Of a DNA stretch of 64,000 nucleotides, positions 36,801 through 49,100 are shown in pieces (position 1 is the stretch's first letter; each line of letters opens with the position of its first letter). The notes below the pieces were generated by a model that saw only the letters and a list, made by a program, of their open reading frames with translations, did no database searches and was not told the origin of the DNA. Location of the stretch: contig JAPTJF010000085.1 of NCBI GenBank assembly GCA_029339195.1, forward strand, positions 1-64,000. Reading direction: 5' to 3'. The DNA comes from Micractinium sp. NFX-FRZ (taxonomy: Eukaryota > Chlorophyta > Trebouxiophyceae > Chlorellales > Chlorellaceae). The position numbers and the translations under genes were made by a program.

Positions 36801-39461
36801 GCAAGCAAGCATGAGGGCAGCCAGCAGGCAGGCACTCACAATGGTGGCGCCGCTGCGTCCAGACTCCTCCCCGCCCTCTTGCTCCTCGATGTCGTCAATC
36901 GATATCCCCCGCGCCCCAGGACCTGCAAATATCACAATTTGAAGTCTGGTTTGAGCAAGTAACGCAACAGCGCAAGACCCGCCCAGAGCGGAGCATAGCA
37001 TGTACTTGAATCCACACAAGTGTGTTGCAGAGCAGGTACCCCCCGATGCACCATCTGAGATGCTACTCCGAGGCGCAGGCGTCCCCGCACAAGCATGACT
37101 AACCCTAAGCACGACTAAACGAGGAGCCAGCCGCGTACTTCAGTGAACATTATTGCTTCGTTGAAACAGCTAAACACGGACAAACAACCAGTTGGCTGGC
37201 GGGAATCAAGATGGGCGGCAGACTGCCACCCTCCCCGTTTACGATGCAACTCAGTAAAGCAGGCACAACACAGCGTCTGGACGCAACATGCTTAAACCGA
37301 AACAGCGCACCAACCTGAGCGCACGAGCTTGATTTGGAAGCCGGCTCCGCTGGGCATGCCCAGCGCCTCCAGCAAGCTCTCAGGCAGCGAGGCGCCGTTG
37401 ATGACCATGGGGCCGCTGCAGGCCAGTACACAATAGGACGAGTGACTGTTTAGTTGATTCGAAAAAACTTGCAGGCTCCCAGGCAGCGAGGCAGATCTGA
37501 TCACCATGGGACCACTGCGAGAGAAAGAATAAATGCTGGAAGATCAACCGGTCGGGTTGCTTTAGCAGGTCAACCCAACGTAGCAAAGCGCAGTGGCTTC
37601 GAGAGGCAGGGGATGCATTGTAGTGCAGTGTGCAGTTGGGCCTTCAAGCTGCTGCTTCCCACCACCCTGCTCTGCCTGCACGCATGGCCATGTCAGTTTC
37701 CCAAACCCACCTGTCGCCCTCCTCCTCCGTCTCCTTGGCCCTCAGGGACTTGAGCTCCTCGCGGAACTCCTCCTGCAGGGGGAATGAAGGCAGAGCGAGA
37801 TGTATGGCAGTTAGGGAGCTGCTGCTTGATGAGAAGTCACAGAAGTCAGGCGCAGCTGGAGCTCCATTGGGAAATCCTGCTGCAAGCTTCACGAAACAAA
37901 AAATAACATATGGTCAGGTCATATGTTATCAGGTCATGTGCACGTGATGATCACAAGACATGCCACAGGCCCGCACCTAGTCAAGACCCGCGTAAAATTC
38001 CTCCTTTGACAGGCAAACACCCGGCACAGGTGTTCACACACACAAGGGCAGGACTACATGCCAGGAAACAACTGTCACCTTGACCAGCAGTTCGTCCATG
38101 CGCAGGTACGCCTGCACCAGTGCACGCTCCATGTCGTTGGCTTGGTAGCCTTCGGTTGAAACTACCTCCTGGGCCTACAGATGAAGTGAAAATAAAGGGT
38201 GATGCGTGTGGAAACGGAGAGCAGGCAACAAACAGCAGAGTGGGATGCACAACAATTACAACCAATGGCAGACGGGAGAGCATTGCCTGGTGAGGGAGGG
38301 ACGAGGGAGATGCAAGGAGGGAAGGCACGGCGGCAGGAAGAGGTGGGGACAACCTGGTAGCCCTTTCTCAGGGAAGGCGCGAGTTTCCAAAAGTACGCAC
38401 AGGGGTGCAGGGGGTGGCTGGCACGCGCACCGCGCACACAGGCACGGTGGGTACTGCGCCAGGGGGCGGCTTTGGCTGCCAGCCCGGTGTGCCAGCCCGG
38501 GACGGCCACTCCGGCTGCACGGACCCATGGCCGCTGCCGCCCCGACGTGACAGCGCGCCCGGCATGCAGCAAGAGCAGCCCCACGCTGTCCACGCTGTGG
38601 GGTTTGACCAACATCCTGCCAGCCCAGCTCACCAGGTGGTTTGCAACAAAGCGTGCCACCTCAGCGCCCCCGTGCCCGTCAAGCACCGCAAACAGCGCAG
38701 ACTTGCTGCCGCCGTCTGGCAGGTCGAGCACAGCGGCGTGCGCGTCCTCCTGCAGGCAGATTGGTTGGCAGTTGGACAGTGAACAGAGATCGCAGCGCGA
38801 ACAGGCCCGCGAACAGGGCACGCTCCTATGAACGCACTGAAACTGCACCACAAGTGTCTTCCTGCAGGCACCACAGAGATCGGGCAGCAAAGGCTGATGA
38901 GCCTTGAGGAGGGGAGAGGGTGCAGCCAGCAGCAGCATGTGGCATCCTCCAGTTAACACAGGGCAGGCGGCGCTGGGTGGGAGGACCAGGACGTGCCCTG
39001 CGCCTGGTGGCCCCAGGCCGCTCGAGCATGGCAACCATGGGGGCACAAGCAGCAGCGCAGCACGACGAGGATCACGGCACCCCACCCACCATGTCTGTGC
39101 GCCAGCCCTGCATGGCTGAGATGCCGAACTTGTAGGAGTCATTCTCCCCCTCCTCGCTCTCCTGCAGCAGTGGGACAGCAGAGAGCCCAGGCGGCAGCTG
39201 TGCGGTGGAATGGCGGACCGCAGCCACCCATGGCGCGGGGAGGCAGTGGGTACCGGCGCAGTGGGAGCAACTTAGCGCTGGAACGGCAGCGAAACCAGGT
39301 GCAATCTTGGCCCTGGTTGCCGGGACCTCCCCATTTGCCTGCTAGCGATGCCTTCACACCGGCCCGGCTGCAAGCAGTGCCCCCTCACGCCAACTGTCTG
39401 TGCCCTCCTGCCCTGCCCCACTCACTTTGTCCCGAACTGGTGAACTCAGATAGGCTCCCAT
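33882..39461 (-). CDS. PP2C-family Ser/Thr phosphatase, PPM1G type (copy 2)
   Basis: Exon 1 encodes [12 protein letters not shown] from the ATG at 39461, an almost perfect PPM1G N-terminus with a myristoylation-type Gly2. Exon 2 (about 39090-39165) gives [15 protein letters not shown], joined to [14 protein letters not shown] and [19 protein letters not shown], so the first metal motifs are intact. Then come helical segments ([16 protein letters not shown]), [17 protein letters not shown], and an acidic insert in several exons ([52 protein letters not shown]). This matches the acidic insert of PPM1G in position and composition. The domain resumes with [64 protein letters not shown] and [16 protein letters not shown]. 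The stop is at 33882. It is a tandem paralogue of the gene ending at 27440, but its insert is acidic rather than Ser/Gly-rich. Confidence 0.92.
34232..34308 (-). repeat. Near-identical tract shared with the first PP2C gene (copy 2)
   Basis: Partner of 28011-28087: 77 bases, one mismatch, spanning exon, donor site and intron. Confidence 0.9.
37440..37515 (-). repeat. Copy of a PP2C exon in the adjacent intron
   Basis: The segment with caggcagcgaggc (37480-37492) repeats the exon at 37381-37393, 99 bases away. The following bases (tcaccatgggaccactgc) match gaccatggggccgctgc of the exon. On the minus strand it reads [14 protein letters not shown] against [14 protein letters not shown]. Confidence 0.8.
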
Positions 39462-39770
39462 GCTGCCTGATTTCCTACAAAGTGGGAGAAGAAGGGGCCC
39501 CCAGGCGGCGGCGGTCACACCACCAACAGCGGAGCGGCGGGTGGCAGCCACCCATGGCAGGTTGCGGCAGTGATCACCGGGGTACCGCGGTGCCAACCTG
39601 TGCCACCCAGCGCCTGGAACGGCTGGAGCCCGGGGCCCGGTCGCCCTCGCCTCTCAGCTGCCTGCATAAGGTGCCCTCTGGCGCCGCCCGGCCTGTGCCT
39701 TCCTGCCGCGCCCTGCTCACTTTGTACCGCACTGGTGATCTGAAAGAGGCCAGCTACTGCCTGCTCTGCA
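39174..39770. repeat. Duplicated exon 1-intron 1 block of PP2C copy 2
   Basis: About 39174-39470 (exon 2 edge, intron 1, exon 1) and about 39479-39765 share ordered blocks: ccaggcggc, gcagccacccatggc, a gtacc(g) core, the tgtgcc(c/t)tcctgcc stretch and ctcactttgt followed by a degenerate exon 1. The second block has lost the ATG and lies in the divergent promoter region. Spacing is about 295-324 bases. Confidence 0.75.
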
Positions 39771-40119
39771 GCGGCTGGGACGGCTGGCAACAGCGGCGGG
39801 ACGCCTGAACACCCAAGCAGAGCTCCTGGCTCACACCGAAAGCCAGGGTAGGCAGTCTGGACGTCTTGAGGTGCCCAGACCTGTTGAACCGTTGAAACAG
39901 GCAAGACATATGCTGTGCCTGTCTCGCCGGGCCAGTGTCGGAGCCGCTACCCACTCTGCCATCGGCGTTGTGAAGTCATTCAGACGACGCAGGGACGTGA
40001 TCGCGCCTGTCTGAGAGGCCGCGAGTGGCGCCATCAGCACATCCAAGGCCCGTGTAGGGTTCTCCTTTGCCAGCGGAGTGGCCTCTCACGCGGCCACCGC
40101 CGCCTCCCACGCACCTACC
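39462..40119. promoter_or_regulatory. Divergent intergenic region between PP2C copy 2 and beta-galactosidase
   Basis: About 660 bases between divergent starts. The left half is the decayed duplicate of the PP2C exon 1 block. The right half has an inverted repeat acaggca...tgcctgt near 39897-39930. No core promoter element is clear. Confidence 0.5.
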
Positions 40120-43100
40120 ATGAGGTCCGCAGCACCGGTGGTGATCGCGGCGGCCCTGCTCCTGGGCTGTGCCCAGGCCGCTCGGCCCAGTTCCGGCGCC
40201 GCCGCCACTGCCGTAAACGGTGGCGGCAAGGAGGACCTAGTCATTGACAATGACTTGTTCCTGCTCAACGGCAAGCCCTTTCAAATCATCAGCGGCAGGT
40301 AACAAGGGATGCGGCGGAATGAACTGAGCGGCCAGGAAGGGCCGTTGCCCACTGCCCTGCCGTGTCTGGCTGGTGGCTGCCCGTCCAAGGCTGGGGGTAC
40401 CCTTCCAGCCTTGCGCGGCGGCTGCCTGGCCGGCCTCGGTTTGCCCCCCAACCTCCTGCCATTTGACATCATCATGCACCACCGTATGCATCTGCCCGGG
40501 CCGTGGGTTGAGTGCTCAACCTTTTTCCACACCCCATCCATTGCTTGCCTGCCTGCGTCCAGTCATGCGTTCCTTCCTCCTGACTTCCTGCTTCCCAGGC
40601 ACCTGCGGCCTTGCATTGTTAGCTTTCACTACATGCCAAAGGGAGCTGGCATGCCTTGCCTGCCCCAACCCCTCACAGCTTCCATTCTGGGGTGACCAGC
40701 TCCTTTTTGTGCTTGCCCTTTAACCTCCCGACTAGGTTGCCCTGCCTCGTTGCTGAATTGCCATTGACCCGTTCCCACCTGTGCTGCCTCATCTCCCTTC
40801 CGTCTTGCCGCAGCATGCACTACTTCCGCATCCATCCCGAGTACTGGCAGGACCGCCTGCAGCGGGCGGTGGCCATGGGAATCAACACAGTCGAGGTGGG
40901 GCGGGCAGGGTTTCTGCATGTTGAAAGTCCAGGGAAGGTTGGTCCCCTGTGTGGGTGAAAGCCTACTGTGTTTGGCAGGTGCAATGTGGTTGCAGTGGGT
41001 GATCGGCCCCTGCACGAGGTGCACCCTTGGCGCCACCCATTCCTTCAGGTTTTGCCTGCAACTTGATCCGTGTGCCCCCAACCGGCAGCTCCATGCACGT
41101 AGCGTGTAGCGCCGCTTCCGCGCCCTCTCCAACGGGCACCCTTGCAGCCAACAGCCGTACCATCTTGCCACTGATTATCTCCAGTGCCCGCCCCTGCCCT
41201 CCTCCCCGCGCCCTTTTGAACGCTCGCCCCTCCTGTACTGATCTAGGGTTTCTGCAACCTGCACTACTTGCACAAGCTGTACCTGTGCCTGCCAACCGCT
41301 GCTCCTGAGCATCCATGCCCACCTTGCATTGGTGCCTCCTGAACGTGCCTCCCTCTTCCCATCCGTGCCCCCGTTCCCAACAGGTTTATACGCCGTGGAA
41401 TATGCACGAACCATACCCGGGGCAGTATGTGTGGGATGGCTTTGGCGATGTGGAGCGCTGGATGGACATGATTCAGGCAAGTCTGTTTTCGCGCAATGCG
41501 ATTTCTGCTTCTTTGGAGTTGGATACCCATCAAGCGGCACAACGTTGCTAGTGCTGTGCTGCTGAGAGGATGGAAAGTGGGGGGAGCTGTGGCAGGAGTG
41601 GAGAATCAGAGATGGGGACTGCAGCTGTGGCTCTGCTCTTTCGAGGAGAGTGTGTGTGCTCTGTGACAGCCTGCTTGACAAACTTGCCTGCTGGCACTCC
41701 CAGTGGCGTCACCTTCTGCCGGCGCACCCACCCTCCCTGGTGCGCCCGCGTGGCACAACATCATCTATCTGCCTACTTCCTGCTTGCAGAAGGAGGGCCT
41801 CTATGTGCTGCTGCGCCCCGGCCCGTGTGAGTGTGCGGGCCCGGGTATTCTTTGGCGGCGGAAGCAATGGAAGGGCCAGGGTGGCCGGTTGGCCAGCACT
41901 TGAGCAATTCGTTTGCTTCTACAGCTTGGTGCCACGCCCCGCACCTGTGCACGGGCACTGGGTGGCTCCTCTCGCTCGCCGTTGCTGCCGACGGTGCCCC
42001 TTTCATCTTGTGCAGCCATTTGGGCAGAGTGGGACTTTGGTGCATCCCTGCCCCTGCACACGCAGCCCTGTGCCGGCTGTTGTTGCTTCTCACCCTCCTC
42101 GCCTGCTTGCGGTGCCTGCCCTGCGTGCCATGCAGACATCTGTGCGGAGTGGGACTTTGGCGGCTTCCCCTGGTGGTTTGCGAGCTCGGAGGTGCGCCTC
42201 CTTCCATGTTATGGCTTTTCATCTACACAATGGACCTTCTCAAACACACAACTCAAGTCTGCTCCGCCTACTGTGCCCTGCCTTTAGGCGCCTGTGTGTC
42301 CGCCACTTTTAAACTCCCCCTGGCCCCACCATCCCGGCTGCAGATCACTGGTGGGCGCACCATGCGCCTGCGCACAAATGACCCGATGTACTTGGCCCAC
42401 GTGGACCGCTGGTGGTCAATGCTCTTCCCCCGCCTGCGCAAGTACATGCTGGAAAATGGGGGCCCAATCCTGATGGTGCAGGTGCGGTGCTGTGCCTGGT
42501 GGCATGTGCTGGGCTGGGCTGGGCTATGTGCTGGTGCTGGGCTGTGCTGCCCTTTGCTGTGCTGTGAAGCGTGCTGCTTGTTGGGCATAGGGCCCACCTT
42601 GGTGGTGCAGGTGTAGTTGTGGAGGGGCGGCAACGGAGGGGCAAGGTTGGGTTGTGGAGGGGCAAGATTGGGGAGGGGGTGGGGTAGTACGAGCAGCGCA
42701 GCAGCTGGGCCAGGGGTGCAGTGGCCGCGCTGTGCGGTGCAATTTCGACTTTTCTCCTCTGAATTCTCTTTTCAATACTTTCTCCCTGGCCATTGCAGAT
42801 GGAGAACGAGTGAGTGCAGATGGTGCTGGGACAGGAGGGGTGGCCGTAAGATGACCTGGGGGCTGCGGCGGCACATGCCAGCATTGCAGTACACTGGCAC
42901 GCTTACACCCAGGGGCTAACTTGATGAGGAGGTTGAGGTGCAATTGCAGTTTCTGTTGGCAGACTGCCAGCCGCCGGCAAGCACGCCTCTCACACTCTCC
43001 CTGCCGCCTCACCTCGCGTAATCTATGCAGGTTGATCTTTCAAGGGGAAGGCAAGGACAACACTTGCCACCTGCTCAACACTACCCCACTCCCCTTCACA

Positions 43101-46100
43101 CCCCCACAAATGTTTGTTGTCCTCGCTTGTATCTGGTGCAGGTATGGTTTCTGTGGGGACGACAAGGAGTACATTCGCCACCTAATCAACATCACGCGCA
43201 CACACTTGTCAGAGACCGCCCTGCTGTTCACCACCGACCCGCCCGGAGTGACCGCCAAGGGGTCCATTCCGGGGGACGAGATCTACTCTGCTGTCGACTT
43301 TGGGCCAGGTGTGTGGTTGGGTTCTGGTAAGGGCATGGAGGTGTGAAAGGTGTTGATCGGGTGGGCCTCTATAGAGGCTTGCTGGGGAGACGGGGGTGCT
43401 TCGGTTTGAGAGACAGTCAGCAATTGGAGTTAAAGTTGAGAACTTGCAAATCAATGAAGTTAAGCCCACGAAGGGAGTGTATCCGGGTTTGATTGGCCCC
43501 AGTTCTGGCCCTGTGCTCAACCTGCAGGCTGGTTCGACCCCGACGCCGCATTTGCTGCCCAGGCCAAGATGAATGCAAAGGGCAAGTCGCCCCCCTTCTG
43601 CACCGAATTCTAGTGAGTCTTGAAGCATCCAAAATCTGTTGCATTTTTTTTCACCGACTGGTGGGTTCTTTCTTATGTTATCGTTGCGTAAGTAGGGGGT
43701 GCCAGTTTGAGGAGGAGATTTCAAAGCGAGTGCCCTAAGTTACAGGCCTGAACCATGCCAGTGTCAGCCGCTGCAATTGCCCTGCAAGCTCTCGGCTGGA
43801 AAGCACCCACTCGGTTGGTGTTAACCCGTGCACATGCTCCCGTCTGTGTGCAGCTCGGGCTGGCTGAGCCACTGGAGCGAGCCAATGGCCAACACCTCCA
43901 CAGGTGGGAGTGGTTGGGTGGCTGCTTGTGCAACTGGTGTGCACGCACGCAGCAAACATGCTTGCCTCGTAGCACCTCCACAGGTGGGTGCTGACAGCAG
44001 CCAATGGCCAGCGCCCTCGCCAGTGGATGGCCAGACAAGATTACTATTTGCTTTGTACTATTGTTGTGTTGTACACTATCACTCCTGGACTGTCCTGGTC
44101 AGCACACGCTTCTGCCCTGCCAATTGATAGCCAGCCTTTTGTGACAAACCTTGCCGCGAGGCGTCTGCTTTCTCCCACACCCTTTGACCCAAGCTGCTGC
44201 CCACATGTGTGCTGGCCAAAGACGCAAACGTCCTCGCTAAACTACCTGTGCCCACATGTGGGTTTTGTTCCCATGAACTTTGAGAGAATCATGTTCCTGT
44301 GCAGAGGTGCTGGTGAAGGATACCCAGATCCTGCTGGAGTATGCACGCACACACAACTTATACCTGTGCATTACCAAACTGCGATTCAAGCGTTGATGTA
44401 TTGCCCCCGCACAGAGGTGCTGGTGAAGGACACCCAGATACTGCTGGAGTACGCCAACTCCACCGCCTCCCTCTCCTTCTACATGGTGAGCCGCTCCCTT
44501 GTTTCTTGATGTTGCTTTTCTGTATTCTGCTTTTCTGTATTGTGTGTGCAGGTGTTTATTGATTCGTCGTTTGGCGTCACAGGGCCAGAGCGGAGGGCAG
44601 GGCGGGCTGCCTTCCTGTCATCCACATGGTGACCTGCTTGTTTCTGGGAGGCGTTGACCACTTGGTTGACTGATTGGGTGGGGCAGTTGCCATCAAAGCG
44701 GGGCAGGGCAGGGGCGCGCTGCTTGCATTGTGCTTGCACTGTCGCATGCGGCAACAGGTTGTCTGTGCCCCTGTTGGCACAATTCTTTGCAATTGCGTGT
44801 GCCCCCGCAGATCCATGGCGGCACCAACTTTGGCTTCTGGGCGGGCGCAGGGCTGGATGGAGAGCACTACCTGCCCTGCATCACCAGGTACAGGCCGGGT
44901 GGGTGGGGGACTGCACAGGTTGTGGGTGCTTGCAGACTGGTAGTGCATGATCAGTGGTGACCACTACCTGCCCTGCATCACCAGGTGGGCTGCTGAGTAA
45001 TCAAGTCCTCAGGCTGGCCCCTCTGGGCTCTCCTGCTGGAGTGCCCATCTGGCACCACCCGCTACCCCTGCTCTCCTGCCCCGTGTGCTGCCCTTCCGCC
45101 CCAGCAGCGATCCATCACGATCACCCCCCAGCACAGCACATTGCATTGCCCGACCAGCAGCGCCATGTCAGCCCCAAGAACAAACCTGCTGCGGAGGGGA
45201 GGGGGAAGCTGCAGTGAGCTACGCCATGCCAAGCAGTCAAGTTGTGTCTATTACATCAGGCAGTATCACATCGTTGTCCACTAATCATGCTGCGAATATG
45301 GAGTGTGAAGGTCATGGGTGAAGGTTGTTGAGAGGGGGTCCCTGGCCTGAATCAGTCGCTATTATTAGAAAATTATATAGTTGATGCACACTACGAGTAC
45401 AAGCTTCCTCTCTCCAAGGTGGGTCAGCCGCTGTTTGCAATGTCAGATCTGCCGAATGAAACTCTCAACTCTTATTCTTCCTGTTGCTCCCAAGTTCTCA
45501 TGCAGCTATGACTATGGATCACCAATCTCTGAAGCGGGGGACTACTGCCAGCCTGGCATTGGCGGCAGCTGCAAGTACTATGTAAGTTAGTAAGGAGAAT
45601 GTGAACAGGGCAGGGGGACTTGTCCTGCGTGCGCATCAGTACAAGCTGCCCGGCATTTGGAGTGGCCTGCCCTGGCAAGGATGTTACCCTGCGCAACATC
45701 ATCGACAAGCACAAATGTTGCACCCGTGGAGCCCTACTCACAGCTCGTTCTCCCTTTTGACAAGCTTGTGCAACCTGGGCACGTGCTTCACAAACTTGTG
45801 CTGCCATGCCTGCCCCTGAGCAGGTGCTTCGCGACCTCATTGCCAAGCACACGGGGCGCAAGCTGCCCGAGGTGCCGCCCCGCCCGGCCATCGCACGCTA
45901 CGGTCGTGTGGACCTGAAGCAGTCCACCTCCCTGTTGGACTGCCTGGACCAGCTGAGGGGGCAGGGGATCAGGACTGAGCAGCCAGACATCATGGAGGAG
46001 TATGGGCAGAGGTGAGTTGCGCTGACCAAGTTTATTTGGCAGTTTGCAAGGTGTCAGGGTGGTGCGGCAGTAACATTACAGGCTCTTGTCCGGCGCGGAC

Positions 46101-49100
46101 AGAGATCACTCGGGAGCGGGATGGCGGGCGGAGCAAGTCTGAAATGTGCAAGGCGGCGGGCTCAAAAGGGCATACGGGCAAAGGTGAGGGCGCATTGCAA
46201 CACCAACAAGCCGCCTGACATTTGGTTGAACTGACACCTGGCCTGGCGCACATGCACAGGTGAAAGTCCCTTCCTACCACAAAACAATCAAAGTCCTGCC
46301 TCGCTCCCTCACTCCCTCGCCTCCCATCAACAGGTCGGGCAAGTTTTCTCATCCTGTACTGCACCCTCGACCTGAGGGTGCCCCAGGCAAGGAGCAACCC
46401 TGCTTCTTGCACTCCATCCTCATTGCCGTGCAGGTGGGGCCTCATTCTGTACCGCACCCAGCTGCCCGAGGGTGCCCTGGACAAGGAGGGCCAGCTGGAC
46501 CTGGGCTCAGCCCCCCACGACTTTGCCTCAATCTTCCTGGGAGGTGCGTGCCCACTGTGAGGGTCAAGTTCAGCCAACTCCCAATCTTTTGGACAGGACA
46601 ATCACAGGGAGAGCCTCAAGTCGGGGAGTGCACACAAAGCCTGCTGGTTGCGTGGCGGTGCAGTCCTCCACACAGGCAGCCGTTACAGGGTTGCAGGGCA
46701 GGCCTGACAGCTTTGTTTTTTAAGTTTGGGTGTGTAATCGACGGGCAGGCCTCGCAGCAGGCACATGTGCCCATGCGAGCCAACACGGCGCTTGTTCACT
46801 GCAAGCAGGCCGCCTGACGGGTCGCCTGGATCGCTCCAAGCCCGGCAACACCAGCCTGACGCTGCCGGCGCAGGGAAGCTCAGGTGCGCGGCATCGGAGT
46901 TTGCGCTTGCTGGGTGAACTTGTTATGATTTTGTGGGCAGGAGGTGTTGTGTGCGTGCCATGCCAGTGTGATGGGCACGCTCCTGCTTGCAGGTGGTACA
47001 TGTGAAGCTTCTAGCTTGCAGCGCGAGTGTCAGTGCTGTGCCACTTGGCCCTCAGCAAGATCAAGGGACAGGAGTGCGCCTCCACTCCCTCGCTGATCAC
47101 CTTGACTGCAGGACATGGTAGCGGCAGTGGGATGCAGCTGGACATCCTGGTTGAGGTGAGGGCTGCTTGTATGTATTTTTACCAGTTCGTTTTGATCAAT
47201 GAGTAGCAGTGTCTGGGCAGGGTACATGAGATGCACGCGCACTGGCTGCCTCCAACTATGCCCGCTGCAACCTCGTCCCCGCCCCCCGCACTGCGTTCCA
47301 TTCAGGCCATGGGACGCAGCAACTTTGGGTGCGAGCCTTCAGCTTGGGACTTCAAGGGTGAGCTATCCCCGTAGCAACATGGCAGCACCCTTCCTGAGGT
47401 ATTCTCCGTGGAATCGTGCCCACGCGGCTGCATGGCCATCCGGTGCCAGTTCTCTGGCTGCCCCTGGCACACCCTTTCGTGCAGGCCTTGACCTTCAATA
47501 GCAGTTCAGTGTTCTGCTCCCTGGCTCAAGAACAGCACACACAGAGAGGGAGTAAGCGTTGTTGGCCCACCCTCCATGCAGGCCTGACCTCCAAGAACAT
47601 CACCCTGAACGGCAAGCCCCTGGGCAGCTGGGAGGTCTTCCCCCTCCAGCTGGACGATGCTGACGTGGCAGGCCTCAAGTACAGTGATGACGTGGCAGGA
47701 CCGAAGCTCAAGTACCAAGATGTTGCTGATGGGACCGCCGGCGCCGGCATGGTGGCCGCTGCCCGGCGCCGCATGCTGGAGAGCCCACCCGGGGCAGGGG
47801 CTACTGGGAGCAATGTTGAGGCGCCGGCCTTTTTCAGGCAAGTGCTAGCTTGGTGCCTTCGTACGCGTTTGGCTCAGTTGCTTGCTCGCACATGCGGTGG
47901 CCAAGGCGCTCGGGCAGGCATTGTGACCCCGAGGCACCCAGCTGGTGCTTGCATTGCCGGGTGCTGCCAACTCTGTCGACTCTCGCGTTGGCCCAGTTGA
48001 ATGCAGCCACTCTAGCTCAAGCATGGCGCCAATGTCTTCTAGGAGAAACATCAAAAAGATTGGCACTTGCCGCTGAAGGCCACCTTCAAGGACCCTTGTT
48101 CAAACAAGGAGCGCCCTCCTAGCCGGTCTTGTTTGTGGTTTGTACAGCAACAACATCTCAGTGTCTCCATGTTGTTATGCCGCTGCAGGGGCACTTTCAA
48201 GATAAGGAAGCCCGCGCTGCGGGGGTCCTCCGGCCATCTGGCGGACACATACCTGGACACTCGCGGCTGGGGCAAGGGCATTGCGTGGGTGAACAATTTC
48301 AACCTCGGCTGGTACTGGCCCTCCATCGGTCCCCAGGTGCGCCCCTGTATTTGCAGTGGTGGTCGCAACCGCCGCTGTGGTTGTTAGGGTTTAGAAACCA
48401 TGGTGCCTGAGGCTCTCAAGGCCATGTCTCTATTGCTGTGTTGTCAAACCGAGCATCACGTAAGAGTTTCTTGGGTCTATCGGTCAGCGTTGCAACTTGG
48501 CTGGCACTTTTCCTGCATGAAACCCCAGGCGGCCCTTTTCAGGACACTGTTGCTCCCGAAAGTTTGCCGCTCTCCTGCACAGCTGCTCATGCTGTTGGTG
48601 CTGGTGCCGCTGCTGCGTCGCCCAACGCTCCATGCCACCTGCAACGTACTCTGCGCTTCCTGCAGAACACGCTGTACGTCCCTGGCCCGGTGCTGCGTGA
48701 GGGCAAGAACGAGATTGTGCTGCTGGAGCTGGAACGCCCGCCGCACGATGCCTCAGGTGCGGGGGAGGCGGTCAGTCCAGGGGTGGTGTGAGCCAAAGGA
48801 GGGAGTTGCGTGCATTCATTAGAGCAAGCGACTCGGGAGCGACTGGTAGAACCAAGGTTTGCCATTGGAGCTGGCGCTTAGCCTGTGGGCCCGAAGTGGG
48901 TGCGCTGTACTCTGCAGGGCTGGAAGCTAGGCAATCGGCCAGTACTCGAAGTCGAGCTTCTCAAACTTACAGCGTTGCACTCCTTGTTCCTCCTCCTCCT
49001 TCTGCCCATGCCTTCCTTCTTTACCTTAGTGGGCACACCTGCATTGACAGCTCGTGGGCCCCGCTCCCCCCACCCCCCACCCCACCCCCTCACTGTTTTG

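Noticed and set aside
27440..39461. Transposon or retrogene origin for the PP2C pair
   Set aside because: Both copies retain introns at matching positions, and no terminal repeats, target-site duplications or transposase are visible, so ordinary tandem duplication is simpler.
39850..40010. tRNA-like string on the minus strand (gccgatggcagagtggg with a gttca-containing hairpin)
   Set aside because: The acceptor stem and T-arm do not pair properly, and the pieces are better explained as two separate small hairpins in the promoter region.
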